Positions 52,371-63,978 of a DNA stretch of 64,000 nt are shown here, piece by piece. The stretch's first letter is position 1. Each line of letters begins with the position of its first letter. The stretch lies in the NCBI GenBank assembly GCA_963070105.1, contig OY718807.1:1865001-1929000 (forward strand). Reading direction: 5' to 3'. Source of the DNA: Litomosoides sigmodontis. Taxonomy: Eukaryota; Nematoda; Chromadorea; Rhabditida; Onchocercidae. The notes under the pieces are model-generated. The model made no database searches, was not told where the DNA came from, and saw only the letters and a list, made by a program, of their open reading frames with translations. The position numbers and the translations under genes are program-made.

Positions 52371-52488
52371 GTCTACGACCATACCACGTTGAAAGCACGA
52401 CATCTCGTCCGATCTGTCAAGTTAAGCAACGTTGGGCCTGGTTAGTACTTGGATCGGAGACGGCCTGGGAATCCCAGGTGTTGTAGAC
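52371..52488 (+). rRNA. 5S rRNA, copy 3
   Basis: Same sequence as copy 1 by eye; type A SL1 follows. Confidence 0.96.
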
Positions 52489-52585
52489 ATCGTTTTTTGG
52501 TTTTCCATCTAGTACTCCTGCGATAGCAATCCACCGATCGCTGGATGCAGCACAACCATACCTACACGATGCGGATGAGGTCGTC

Positions 52586-52690
52586 GGTTTAATTACCCAA
52601 GTTTGAGGTAATTGAGTGTTTCGGCCCAGAGTTTCGGCTTCTGTGGCTTGAGGAAAAATTTTGGAACGTCCTGCTATATAGCGGGGCAAC
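52586..52690 (+). ncRNA. SL1 RNA, copy 3 (type A)
   Basis: RNA and promoter as copy 1. Confidence 0.95.
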
Positions 52691-53272
52691 ATAACATTGC
52701 TTAGGAGTCATCGTAGAACGGACGATGCACGGTACACGTCGATCACGTTTCAATATTGCTTAGGAGTCATCGTAGAACGGACGCTGCACGATACACGTCG
52801 ATCGCGTTTCCTTCAACATTGCATGGAGCAGGTGCGTGAGTTGCAATGGAAAACTTTTTGCAACTAGTATTCCTGCAATAACAATCCACCGATCGCTGGA
52901 TGCAGCATTGCCATACTTACATGATGCAGATGAGGTCGACGGTTTATTTACCCAGTTTGAGGTAATTGGGTAACTAACTTGGGTAATTAACAAAAATGAA
53001 ACTAATCAGGCCCAACGTTGCTCAACTCGACAGATGGGATGAGATGTCGTGCGTTCAACGTGGTATGGCCATAGACACTCGTGTGGTTCAATGGCTAGGT
53101 AAAATTCCTATTTGTCGTAGAACTAATTGTCGTAGAACGGAAGCTGCACGATACACGTCGATCACGTTTCCGTCAAGGTGACATGCTAACGTGGGATTAG
53201 AAAATGGCGGTATTACAAAGAAAAAGGACGGTAGCATAAAGGAATGTTATCTAGCCACTGAACGGCGTAAGT

Positions 53273-53390
53273 GTCTACGACCATACCACGTTGAAAGCAC
53301 GACATCTCGTCCGATCTGTCAAGTTAAGCAACGTTGGGCCTGGTTAGTACTTGGATCGGAGACGGCCTGGGAATCCCAGGTGTTGTAGAC
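53273..53390 (+). rRNA. 5S rRNA, copy 4
   Basis: Same sequence as copy 1 by eye; type A SL1 follows. Confidence 0.96.
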
Positions 53391-53487
53391 ATCGTTTTTT
53401 GGTTTTCCATCTAGTACTCCTGCGATAGCAATCCACCGATCGCTGGATGCAGCACAACCATACCTACACGATGCGGATGAGGTCGTC

Positions 53488-53592
53488 GGTTTAATTACCC
53501 AAGTTTGAGGTAATTGAGTGTTTCGGCCCAGAGTTTCGGCTTCTGTGGCTTGAGGAAAAATTTTGGAACGTCCTGCTATATAGCGGGGCAAC
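53488..53592 (+). ncRNA. SL1 RNA, copy 4 (type A)
   Basis: RNA and promoter as copy 1. Confidence 0.95.
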
Positions 53593-54174
53593 ATAACATT
53601 GCTTAGGAGTCATCGTAGAACGGACGATGCACGGTACACGTCGATCACGTTTCAATATTGCTTAGGAGTCATCGTAGAACGGACGCTGCACGATACACGT
53701 CGATCGCGTTTCCTTCAACATTGCATGGAGCAGGTGCGTGAGTTGCAATGGAAAACTTTTTGCAACTAGTATTCCTGCAATAACAATCCACCGATCGCTG
53801 GATGCAGCATTGCCATACTTACATGATGCAGATGAGGTCGTCGGTTTATTTACCCAGTTTGAGGTAATTGGGTAACTAACTTGGGTAATTAACAAAAATG
53901 AAACTAATCAGGCCCAACGTTGCTCAACTCGACAGATGGGATGAGATGTCGTGCGTTCAACGTGGTATGGCCATAGACACTCGTGTGGTTCAATGGCTAG
54001 GTAAAATTCCTATTTGTCGTAGAACTAATTGTCGTAGAACGGAAGCTGCACGATACACGCCGATCACGTTTCCGTCAAGGTGACATGCTAACGTGGGATT
54101 AGAAAATGGCGGTATTACAAAGAAAAAGGACGGTAGCATAAAGGAATGTTATCTAGCCACTGAACGGCGTAAGT

Positions 54175-54292
54175 GTCTACGACCATACCACGTTGAAAGC
54201 ACGACATCTCGTCCGATCTGTCAAGTTAAGCAACGTTGGGCCTGGTTAGTACTTGGATCGGAGACGGCCTGGGAATCCCAGGTGTTGTAGAC
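54175..54292 (+). rRNA. 5S rRNA, copy 5
   Basis: Same sequence as copy 1 by eye. The unit carries the T-to-C variant at 54060. Confidence 0.96.
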
Positions 54293-54389
54293 ATCGTTTT
54301 TTGGTTTTCCATCTAGTACTCCTGCGATAGCAATCCACCGATCGCTGGATGCAGCACAACCATACCTACACGATGCGGATGAGGTCGTC

Positions 54390-54494
54390 GGTTTAATTAC
54401 CCAAGTTTGAGGTAATTGAGTGTTTCGGCCCAGAGTTTCGGCTTCTGTGGCTTGAAGAAAAATTTTGGAACGTCCTGCTATATAGCGGGGCAAC
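54390..54494 (+). ncRNA. SL1 RNA, copy 5 (G67A variant)
   Basis: CTTGAAGAAAAATTTT replaces CTTGAGGAAAAATTTT, a change at RNA position 67, five bases before the Sm site. Type A promoter. Only one 59-bp R copy follows. Confidence 0.95.
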
Positions 54495-55017
54495 ATAACA
54501 TTGCTTAGGAGTCATCGTAGAACGGACGCTGCACGATACACGTCGATCGCGTTTCCTTCAACATTGCATGGAGCAGGTGCGTGAGTTGCAATGGAAAACT
54601 TTTTGCAACTAGTATTCCTGCAATAACAATCCACCGATCGCTGGATGCAGCATTGCCATACTTACATGATGCAGATGAGGTCGTCGGTTTATTTACCCAG
54701 TTTGAGGTAATTGGGTAACTAACTTGGGTAATTAACAAAAATGAAACTAATCAGGCCCAACGTTGCTCAACTCGACAGATGGGATGAGATGTCGTGCGTT
54801 CAACGTGGTATGGCCATAGACACTCGTGTGGTTCAATGGCTAGGTAAAATTCCTATTTGTCGTAGAACTAATTGTCGTAGAACGGAAGCTGCACGATACA
54901 CGTCGATCACGTTTCCGTCAAGGTGACATGCTAACGTGGGATTAGAAAATGGCGGTATTACAAAGAAAAAGGACGGTAGCATAAAGGAATGTTATCTAGC
55001 CACTGAACGGCGTAAGT

Positions 55018-55135
55018 GTCTACGACCATACCACGTTGAAAGCACGACATCTCGTCCGATCTGTCAAGTTAAGCAACGTTGGGCCTGGTTAGTACTTGGA
55101 TCGGAGACGGCCTGGGAATCCCAGGTGTTGTAGAC
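55018..55135 (+). rRNA. 5S rRNA, copy 6
   Basis: Same sequence as copy 1 by eye; lies in an 843-bp spacing. Confidence 0.96.
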
Positions 55136-55232
55136 ATCGTTTTTTGGTTTTCCATCTAGTACTCCTGCGATAGCAATCCACCGATCGCTGGATGCAGCAC
55201 AACCATACCTACACGATGCGGATGAGGTCGTC

Positions 55233-55337
55233 GGTTTAATTACCCAAGTTTGAGGTAATTGAGTGTTTCGGCCCAGAGTTTCGGCTTCTGTGGCTTGAAG
55301 AAAAATTTTGGAACGTCCTGCTATATAGCGGGGCAAC
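55233..55337 (+). ncRNA. SL1 RNA, copy 6 (G67A variant)
   Basis: As copy 5; one R copy follows. Confidence 0.95.
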
Positions 55338-55860
55338 ATAACATTGCTTAGGAGTCATCGTAGAACGGACGCTGCACGATACACGTCGATCGCGTTTCCT
55401 TCAACATTGCATGGAGCAGGTGCGTGAGTTGCAATGGAAAACTTTTTGCAACTAGTATTCCTGCAATAACAATCCACCGATCGCTGGATGCAGCATTGCC
55501 ATACTTACATGATGCAGATGAGGTCGTCGGTTTATTTACCCAGTTTGAGGTAATTGGGTAACTAACTTGGGTAATTAACAAAAATGAAACTAATCAGGCC
55601 CAACGTTGCTCAACTCGACAGATGGGATGAGATGTCGTGCGTTCAACGTGGTATGGCCATAGACACTCGTGTGGTTCAATGGCTAGGTAAAATTCCTATT
55701 TGTCGTAGAACTAATTGTCGTAGAACGGAAGCTGCACGATACACGTCGATCACGTTTCCGTCAAGGTGACATGCTAACGTGGGATTAGAAAATGGCGGTA
55801 TTACAAAGAAAAAGGACGGTAGCATAAAGGAATGTTATCTAGCCACTGAACGGCGTAAGT

Positions 55861-55978
55861 GTCTACGACCATACCACGTTGAAAGCACGACATCTCGTCC
55901 GATCTGTCAAGTTAAGCAACGTTGGGCCTGGTTAGTACTTGGATCGGAGACGGCCTGGGAATCCCAGGTGTTGTAGAC
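55861..55978 (+). rRNA. 5S rRNA, copy 7
   Basis: Same sequence as copy 1 by eye. Confidence 0.96.
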
Positions 55979-56075
55979 ATCGTTTTTTGGTTTTCCATCT
56001 AGTACTCCTGCGATAGCAATCCACCGATCGCTGGATGCAGCACAACCATACCTACACGATGCGGATGAGGTCGTC

Positions 56076-56180
56076 GGTTTAATTACCCAAGTTTGAGGTA
56101 ATTGAGTGTTTCGGCCCAGAGTTTCGGCTTCTGTGGCTTGAAGAAAAATTTTGGAACGTCCTGCTATATAGCGGGGCAAC
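56076..56180 (+). ncRNA. SL1 RNA, copy 7 (G67A variant, long spacer)
   Basis: Carries G67A but is followed by both R copies, so it looks like a recombinant between the short and long unit types. Confidence 0.95.
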
Positions 56181-56762
56181 ATAACATTGCTTAGGAGTCA
56201 TCGTAGAACGGACGATGCACGGTACACGTCGATCACGTTTCAATATTGCTTAGGAGTCATCGTAGAACGGACGCTGCACGATACACGTCGATCGCGTTTC
56301 CTTCAACATTGCATGGAGCAGGTGCGTGAGTTGCAATGGAAAACTTTTTGCAACTAGTATTCCTGCAATAACAATCCACCGATCGCTGGATGCAGCATTG
56401 CCATACTTACATGATGCAGATGAGGTCGACGGTTTATTTACCCAGTTTGAGGTAATTGGGTAACTAACTTGGGTAATTAACAAAAATGAAACTAATCAGG
56501 CCCAACGTTGCTCAACTCGACAGATGGGATGAGATGTCGTGCGTTCAACGTGGTATGGCCATAGACACTCGTGTGGTTCAATGGCTAGGTAAAATTCCTA
56601 TTTGTCGTAGAACTAATTGTCGTAGAACGGAAGCTGCACGATACACGTCGATCACGTTTCCGTCAAGGTGACATGCTAACGTGGGATTAGAAAATGGCGG
56701 TATTACAAAGAAAAAGGACGGTAGCATAAAGGAATGTTATCTAGCCACTGAACGGCGTAAGT

Positions 56763-56880
56763 GTCTACGACCATACCACGTTGAAAGCACGACATCTCGT
56801 CCGATCTGTCAAGTTAAGCAACGTTGGGCCTGGTTAGTACTTGGATCGGAGACGGCCTGGGAATCCCAGGTGTTGTAGAC
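56763..56880 (+). rRNA. 5S rRNA, copy 8
   Basis: Same sequence as copy 1 by eye; type B SL1 follows. Confidence 0.96.
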
Positions 56881-56977
56881 ATCGTTTTTTGGTTTTCCAT
56901 CTAGTATTCCTGCAATAACAATCCACCGATCGCTGGACGCAGCACAACCATACCTACATGATGCAAATGAGGTCGCT

Positions 56978-57082
56978 GGTTTAATTACCCAAGTTTGAGG
57001 TAATTGAGTGTTTCGGCCCAGAGTTTCGGCTTCTGTGGCTTGAGGAAAAATTTTGGAACGTCCTGCTATATAGCGGGGCAAC
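56978..57082 (+). ncRNA. SL1 RNA, copy 8 (type B promoter)
   Basis: RNA as copy 1; promoter as copy 2. Confidence 0.95.
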
Positions 57083-57664
57083 ATAACATTGCTTAGGAGT
57101 CATCGTAGAACGGACGATGCACGGTACACGTCGATCACGTTTCAATATTGCTTAGGAGTCATCGTAGAACGGACGCTGCACGATACACGTCGATCGCGTT
57201 TCCTTCAACATTGCATGGAGCAGGTGCGTGAGTTGCAATGGAAAACTTTTTGCAACTAGTATTCCTGCAATAACAATCCACCGATCGCTGGATGCAGCAT
57301 TGCCATACTTACATGATGCAGATGAGGTCGTCGGTTTATTTACCCAGTTTGAGGTAATTGGGTAACTAACTTGGGTAATTAACAAAAATGAAACTAATCA
57401 GGCCCAACGTTGCTCAACTCGACAGATGGGATGAGATGTCGTGCGTTCAACGTGGTATGGCCATAGACACTCGTGTGGTTCAATGGCTAGGTAAAATTCC
57501 TATTTGTCGTAGAACTAATTGTCGTAGAACGGAAGCTGCACGATACACGTCGATCACGTTTCCGTCAAGGTGACATGCTAACGTGGGATTAGAAAATGGC
57601 GGTATTACAAAGAAAAAGGACGGTAGCATAAAGGAATGTTATCTAGCCACTGAACGGCGTAAGT

Positions 57665-57782
57665 GTCTACGACCATACCACGTTGAAAGCACGACATCTC
57701 GTCCGATCTGTCAAGTTAAGCAACGTTGGGCCTGGTTAGTACTTGGATCGGAGACGGCCTGGGAATCCCAGGTGTTGTAGAC
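57665..57782 (+). rRNA. 5S rRNA, copy 9
   Basis: Same sequence as copy 1 by eye; type A SL1 follows. Confidence 0.96.
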
Positions 57783-57879
57783 ATCGTTTTTTGGTTTTCC
57801 ATCTAGTACTCCTGCGATAGCAATCCACCGATCGCTGGATGCAGCACAACCATACCTACACGATGCGGATGAGGTCGTC

Positions 57880-57984
57880 GGTTTAATTACCCAAGTTTGA
57901 GGTAATTGAGTGTTTCGGCCCAGAGTTTCGGCTTCTGTGGCTTGAGGAAAAATTTTGGAACGTCCTGCTATATAGCGGGGCAAC
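57880..57984 (+). ncRNA. SL1 RNA, copy 9 (type A)
   Basis: RNA and promoter as copy 1. Confidence 0.95.
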
Positions 57985-58566
57985 ATAACATTGCTTAGGA
58001 GTCATCGTAGAACGGACGATGCACGGTACACGTCGATCACGTTTCAATATTGCTTAGGAGTCATCGTAGAACGGACGCTGCACGATACACGTCGATCGCG
58101 TTTCCTTCAACATTGCATGGAGCAGGTGCGTGAGTTGCAATGGAAAACTTTTTGCAACTAGTATTCCTGCAATAACAATCCACCGATCGCTGGATGCAGC
58201 ATTGCCATACTTACATGATGCAGATGAGGTCGTCGGTTTATTTACCCAGTTTGAGGTAATTGGGTAACTAACTTGGGTAATTAACAAAAATGAAACTAAT
58301 CAGGCCCAACGTTGCTCAACTCGACAGATGGGATGAGATGTCGTGCGTTCAACGTGGTATGGCCATAGACACTCGTGTGGTTCAATGGCTAGGTAAAATT
58401 CCTATTTGTCGTAGAACTAATTGTCGTAGAACGGAAGCTGCACGATACACGCCGATCACGTTTCCGTCAAGGTGACATGCTAACGTGGGATTAGAAAATG
58501 GCGGTATTACAAAGAAAAAGGACGGTAGCATAAAGGAATGTTATCTAGCCACTGAACGGCGTAAGT

Positions 58567-58684
58567 GTCTACGACCATACCACGTTGAAAGCACGACATC
58601 TCGTCCGATCTGTCAAGTTAAGCAACGTTGGGCCTGGTTAGTACTTGGATCGGAGACGGCCTGGGAATCCCAGGTGTTGTAGAC
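58567..58684 (+). rRNA. 5S rRNA, copy 10
   Basis: Same sequence as copy 1 by eye. The unit carries the T-to-C variant at 58452, like copy 5. Confidence 0.96.
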
Positions 58685-58781
58685 ATCGTTTTTTGGTTTT
58701 CCATCTAGTACTCCTGCGATAGCAATCCACCGATCGCTGGATGCAGCACAACCATACCTACACGATGCGGATGAGGTCGTC

Positions 58782-58886
58782 GGTTTAATTACCCAAGTTT
58801 GAGGTAATTGAGTGTTTCGGCCCAGAGTTTCGGCTTCTGTGGCTTGAAGAAAAATTTTGGAACGTCCTGCTATATAGCGGGGCAAC
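58782..58886 (+). ncRNA. SL1 RNA, copy 10 (G67A variant)
   Basis: As copy 5; one R copy follows. Confidence 0.95.
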
Positions 58887-59409
58887 ATAACATTGCTTAG
58901 GAGTCATCGTAGAACGGACGCTGCACGATACACGTCGATCGCGTTTCCTTCAACATTGCATGGAGCAGGTGCGTGAGTTGCAATGGAAAACTTTTTGCAA
59001 CTAGTATTCCTGCAATAACAATCCACCGATCGCTGGATGCAGCATTGCCATACTTACATGATGCAGATGAGGTCGTCGGTTTATTTACCCAGTTTGAGGT
59101 AATTGGGTAACTAACTTGGGTAATTAACAAAAATGAAACTAATCAGGCCCAACGTTGCTCAACTCGACAGATGGGATGAGATGTCGTGCGTTCAACGTGG
59201 TATGGCCATAGACACTCGTGTGGTTCAATGGCTAGGTAAAATTCCTATTTGTCGTAGAACTAATTGTCGTAGAACGGAAGCTGCACGATACACGTCGATC
59301 ACGTTTCCGTCAAGGTGACATGCTAACGTGGGATTAGAAAATGGCGGTATTACAAAGAAAAAGGACGGTAGCATAAAGGAATGTTATCTAGCCACTGAAC
59401 GGCGTAAGT

Positions 59410-59527
59410 GTCTACGACCATACCACGTTGAAAGCACGACATCTCGTCCGATCTGTCAAGTTAAGCAACGTTGGGCCTGGTTAGTACTTGGATCGGAGAC
59501 GGCCTGGGAATCCCAGGTGTTGTAGAC
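59410..59527 (+). rRNA. 5S rRNA, copy 11
   Basis: Same sequence as copy 1 by eye; lies in an 843-bp spacing. Confidence 0.96.
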
Positions 59528-59624
59528 ATCGTTTTTTGGTTTTCCATCTAGTACTCCTGCGATAGCAATCCACCGATCGCTGGATGCAGCACAACCATAC
59601 CTACACGATGCGGATGAGGTCGTC

Positions 59625-59729
59625 GGTTTAATTACCCAAGTTTGAGGTAATTGAGTGTTTCGGCCCAGAGTTTCGGCTTCTGTGGCTTGAAGAAAAATTT
59701 TGGAACGTCCTGCTATATAGCGGGGCAAC
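59625..59729 (+). ncRNA. SL1 RNA, copy 11 (G67A variant)
   Basis: As copy 6; one R copy follows. Confidence 0.95.
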
Positions 59730-60252
59730 ATAACATTGCTTAGGAGTCATCGTAGAACGGACGCTGCACGATACACGTCGATCGCGTTTCCTTCAACATT
59801 GCATGGAGCAGGTGCGTGAGTTGCAATGGAAAACTTTTTGCAACTAGTATTCCTGCAATAACAATCCACCGATCGCTGGATGCAGCATTGCCATACTTAC
59901 ATGATGCAGATGAGGTCGTCGGTTTATTTACCCAGTTTGAGGTAATTGGGTAACTAACTTGGGTAATTAACAAAAATGAAACTAATCAGGCCCAACGTTG
60001 CTCAACTCGACAGATGGGATGAGATGTCGTGCGTTCAACGTGGTATGGCCATAGACACTCGTGTGGTTCAATGGCTAGGTAAAATTCCTATTTGTCGTAG
60101 AACTAATTGTCGTAGAACGGAAGCTGCACGATACACGTCGATCACGTTTCCGTCAAGGTGACATGCTAACGTGGGATTAGAAAATGGCGGTATTACAAAG
60201 AAAAAGGACGGTAGCATAAAGGAATGTTATCTAGCCACTGAACGGCGTAAGT

Positions 60253-60370
60253 GTCTACGACCATACCACGTTGAAAGCACGACATCTCGTCCGATCTGTC
60301 AAGTTAAGCAACGTTGGGCCTGGTTAGTACTTGGATCGGAGACGGCCTGGGAATCCCAGGTGTTGTAGAC
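60253..60370 (+). rRNA. 5S rRNA, copy 12
   Basis: Same sequence as copy 1 by eye; type B SL1 follows. Confidence 0.96.
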
Positions 60371-60467
60371 ATCGTTTTTTGGTTTTCCATCTAGTATTCC
60401 TGCAATAACAATCCACCGATCGCTGGACGCAGCACAACCATACCTACATGATGCAAATGAGGTCGCT

Positions 60468-60572
60468 GGTTTAATTACCCAAGTTTGAGGTAATTGAGTG
60501 TTTCGGCCCAGAGTTTCGGCTTCTGTGGCTTGAGGAAAAATTTTGGAACGTCCTGCTATATAGCGGGGCAAC
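60468..60572 (+). ncRNA. SL1 RNA, copy 12 (type B promoter)
   Basis: RNA as copy 1; promoter as copy 2. Confidence 0.95.
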
Positions 60573-61154
60573 ATAACATTGCTTAGGAGTCATCGTAGAA
60601 CGGACGATGCACGGTACACGTCGATCACGTTTCAATATTGCTTAGGAGTCATCGTAGAACGGACGCTGCACGATACACGTCGATCGCGTTTCCTTCAACA
60701 TTGCATGGAGCAGGTGCGTGAGTTGCAATGGAAAACTTTTTGCAACTAGTATTCCTGCAATAACAATCCACCGATCGCTGGATGCAGCATTGCCATACTT
60801 ACATGATGCAGATGAGGTCGTCGGTTTATTTACCCAGTTTGAGGTAATTGGGTAACTAACTTGGGTAATTAACAAAAATGAAACTAATCAGGCCCAACGT
60901 TGCTCAACTCGACAGATGGGATGAGATGTCGTGCGTTCAACGTGGTATGGCCATAGACACTCGTGTGGTTCAATGGCTAGGTAAAATTCCTATTTGTCGT
61001 AGAACTAATTGTCGTAGAACGGAAGCTGCACGATACACGTCGATCACGTTTCCGTCAAGGTGACATGCTAACGTGGGATTAGAAAATGGCGGTATTACAA
61101 AGAAAAAGGACGGTAGCATAAAGGAATGTTATCTAGCCACTGAACGGCGTAAGT

Positions 61155-61272
61155 GTCTACGACCATACCACGTTGAAAGCACGACATCTCGTCCGATCTG
61201 TCAAGTTAAGCAACGTTGGGCCTGGTTAGTACTTGGATCGGAGACGGCCTGGGAATCCCAGGTGTTGTAGAC
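61155..61272 (+). rRNA. 5S rRNA, copy 13
   Basis: Same sequence as copy 1 by eye; type A SL1 follows. Confidence 0.96.
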
Positions 61273-61369
61273 ATCGTTTTTTGGTTTTCCATCTAGTACT
61301 CCTGCGATAGCAATCCACCGATCGCTGGATGCAGCACAACCATACCTACACGATGCGGATGAGGTCGTC

Positions 61370-61474
61370 GGTTTAATTACCCAAGTTTGAGGTAATTGAG
61401 TGTTTCGGCCCAGAGTTTCGGCTTCTGTGGCTTGAGGAAAAATTTTGGAACGTCCTGCTATATAGCGGGGCAAC
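61370..61474 (+). ncRNA. SL1 RNA, copy 13 (type A)
   Basis: RNA and promoter as copy 1. Confidence 0.95.
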
Positions 61475-62056
61475 ATAACATTGCTTAGGAGTCATCGTAG
61501 AACGGACGATGCACGGTACACGTCGATCACGTTTCAATATTGCTTAGGAGTCATCGTAGAACGGACGCTGCACGATACACGTCGATCGCGTTTCCTTCAA
61601 CATTGCATGGAGCAGGTGCGTGAGTTGCAATGGAAAACTTTTTGCAACTAGTATTCCTGCAATAACAATCCACCGATCGCTGGATGCAGCATTGCCATAC
61701 TTACATGATGCAGATGAGGTCGACGGTTTATTTACCCAGTTTGAGGTAATTGGGTAACTAACTTGGGTAATTAACAAAAATGAAACTAATCAGGCCCAAC
61801 GTTGCTCAACTCGACAGATGGGATGAGATGTCGTGCGTTCAACGTGGTATGGCCATAGACACTCGTGTGGTTCAATGGCTAGGTAAAATTCCTATTTGTC
61901 GTAGAACTAATTGTCGTAGAACGGAAGCTGCACGATACACGTCGATCACGTTTCCGTCAAGGTGACATGCTAACGTGGGATTAGAAAATGGCGGTATTAC
62001 AAAGAAAAAGGACGGTAGCATAAAGGAATGTTATCTAGCCACTGAACGGCGTAAGT

Positions 62057-62174
62057 GTCTACGACCATACCACGTTGAAAGCACGACATCTCGTCCGATC
62101 TGTCAAGTTAAGCAACGTTGGGCCTGGTTAGTACTTGGATCGGAGACGGCCTGGGAATCCCAGGTGTTGTAGAC
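62057..62174 (+). rRNA. 5S rRNA, copy 14
   Basis: Same sequence as copy 1 by eye; type A SL1 follows. Confidence 0.96.
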
Positions 62175-62271
62175 ATCGTTTTTTGGTTTTCCATCTAGTA
62201 CTCCTGCGATAGCAATCCACCGATCGCTGGATGCAGCACAACCATACCTACACGATGCGGATGAGGTCGTC

Positions 62272-62376
62272 GGTTTAATTACCCAAGTTTGAGGTAATTG
62301 AGTGTTTCGGCCCAGAGTTTCGGCTTCTGTGGCTTGAGGAAAAATTTTGGAACGTCCTGCTATATAGCGGGGCAAC
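62272..62376 (+). ncRNA. SL1 RNA, copy 14 (type A)
   Basis: RNA and promoter as copy 1. Confidence 0.95.
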
Positions 62377-62958
62377 ATAACATTGCTTAGGAGTCATCGT
62401 AGAACGGACGATGCACGGTACACGTCGATCACGTTTCAATATTGCTTAGGAGTCATCGTAGAACGGACGCTGCACGATACACGTCGATCGCGTTTCCTTC
62501 AACATTGCATGGAGCAGGTGCGTGAGTTGCAATGGAAAACTTTTTGCAACTAGTATTCCTGCAATAACAATCCACCGATCGCTGGATGCAGCATTGCCAT
62601 ACTTACATGATGCAGATGAGGTCGACGGTTTATTTACCCAGTTTGAGGTAATTGGGTAACTAACTTGGGTAATTAACAAAAATGAAACTAATCAGGCCCA
62701 ACGTTGCTCAACTCGACAGATGGGATGAGATGTCGTGCGTTCAACGTGGTATGGCCATAGACACTCGTGTGGTTCAATGGCTAGGTAAAATTCCTATTTG
62801 TCGTAGAACTAATTGTCGTAGAACGGAAGCTGCACGATACACGTCGATCACGTTTCCGTCAAGGTGACATGCTAACGTGGGATTAGAAAATGGCGGTATT
62901 ACAAAGAAAAAGGACGGTAGCATAAAGGAATGTTATCTAGCCACTGAACGGCGTAAGT

Positions 62959-63076
62959 GTCTACGACCATACCACGTTGAAAGCACGACATCTCGTCCGA
63001 TCTGTCAAGTTAAGCAACGTTGGGCCTGGTTAGTACTTGGATCGGAGACGGCCTGGGAATCCCAGGTGTTGTAGAC
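62959..63076 (+). rRNA. 5S rRNA, copy 15
   Basis: Same sequence as copy 1 by eye; type B SL1 follows. Confidence 0.96.
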
Positions 63077-63173
63077 ATCGTTTTTTGGTTTTCCATCTAG
63101 TATTCCTGCAATAACAATCCACCGATCGCTGGACGCAGCACAACCATACCTACATGATGCAAATGAGGTCGCT

Positions 63174-63278
63174 GGTTTAATTACCCAAGTTTGAGGTAAT
63201 TGAGTGTTTCGGCCCAGAGTTTCGGCTTCTGTGGCTTGAGGAAAAATTTTGGAACGTCCTGCTATATAGCGGGGCAAC
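63174..63278 (+). ncRNA. SL1 RNA, copy 15 (type B promoter)
   Basis: RNA as copy 1; promoter as copy 2. Confidence 0.95.
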
Positions 63279-63860
63279 ATAACATTGCTTAGGAGTCATC
63301 GTAGAACGGACGATGCACGGTACACGTCGATCACGTTTCAATATTGCTTAGGAGTCATCGTAGAACGGACGCTGCACGATACACGTCGATCGCGTTTCCT
63401 TCAACATTGCATGGAGCAGGTGCGTGAGTTGCAATGGAAAACTTTTTGCAACTAGTATTCCTGCAATAACAATCCACCGATCGCTGGATGCAGCATTGCC
63501 ATACTTACATGATGCAGATGAGGTCGTCGGTTTATTTACCCAGTTTGAGGTAATTGGGTAACTAACTTGGGTAATTAACAAAAATGAAACTAATCAGGCC
63601 CAACGTTGCTCAACTCGACAGATGGGATGAGATGTCGTGCGTTCAACGTGGTATGGCCATAGACACTCGTGTGGTTCAATGGCTAGGTAAAATTCCTATT
63701 TGTCGTAGAACTAATTGTCGTAGAACGGAAGCTGCACGATACACGTCGATCACGTTTCCGTCAAGGTGACATGCTAACGTGGGATTAGAAAATGGCGGTA
63801 TTACAAAGAAAAAGGACGGTAGCATAAAGGAATGTTATCTAGCCACTGAACGGCGTAAGT

Positions 63861-63978
63861 GTCTACGACCATACCACGTTGAAAGCACGACATCTCGTCC
63901 GATCTGTCAAGTTAAGCAACGTTGGGCCTGGTTAGTACTTGGATCGGAGACGGCCTGGGAATCCCAGGTGTTGTAGAC
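63861..63978 (+). rRNA. 5S rRNA, copy 16
   Basis: Same sequence as copy 1 by eye. The window ends 22 bases later, inside the spacer before the next SL1 gene. Confidence 0.96.
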
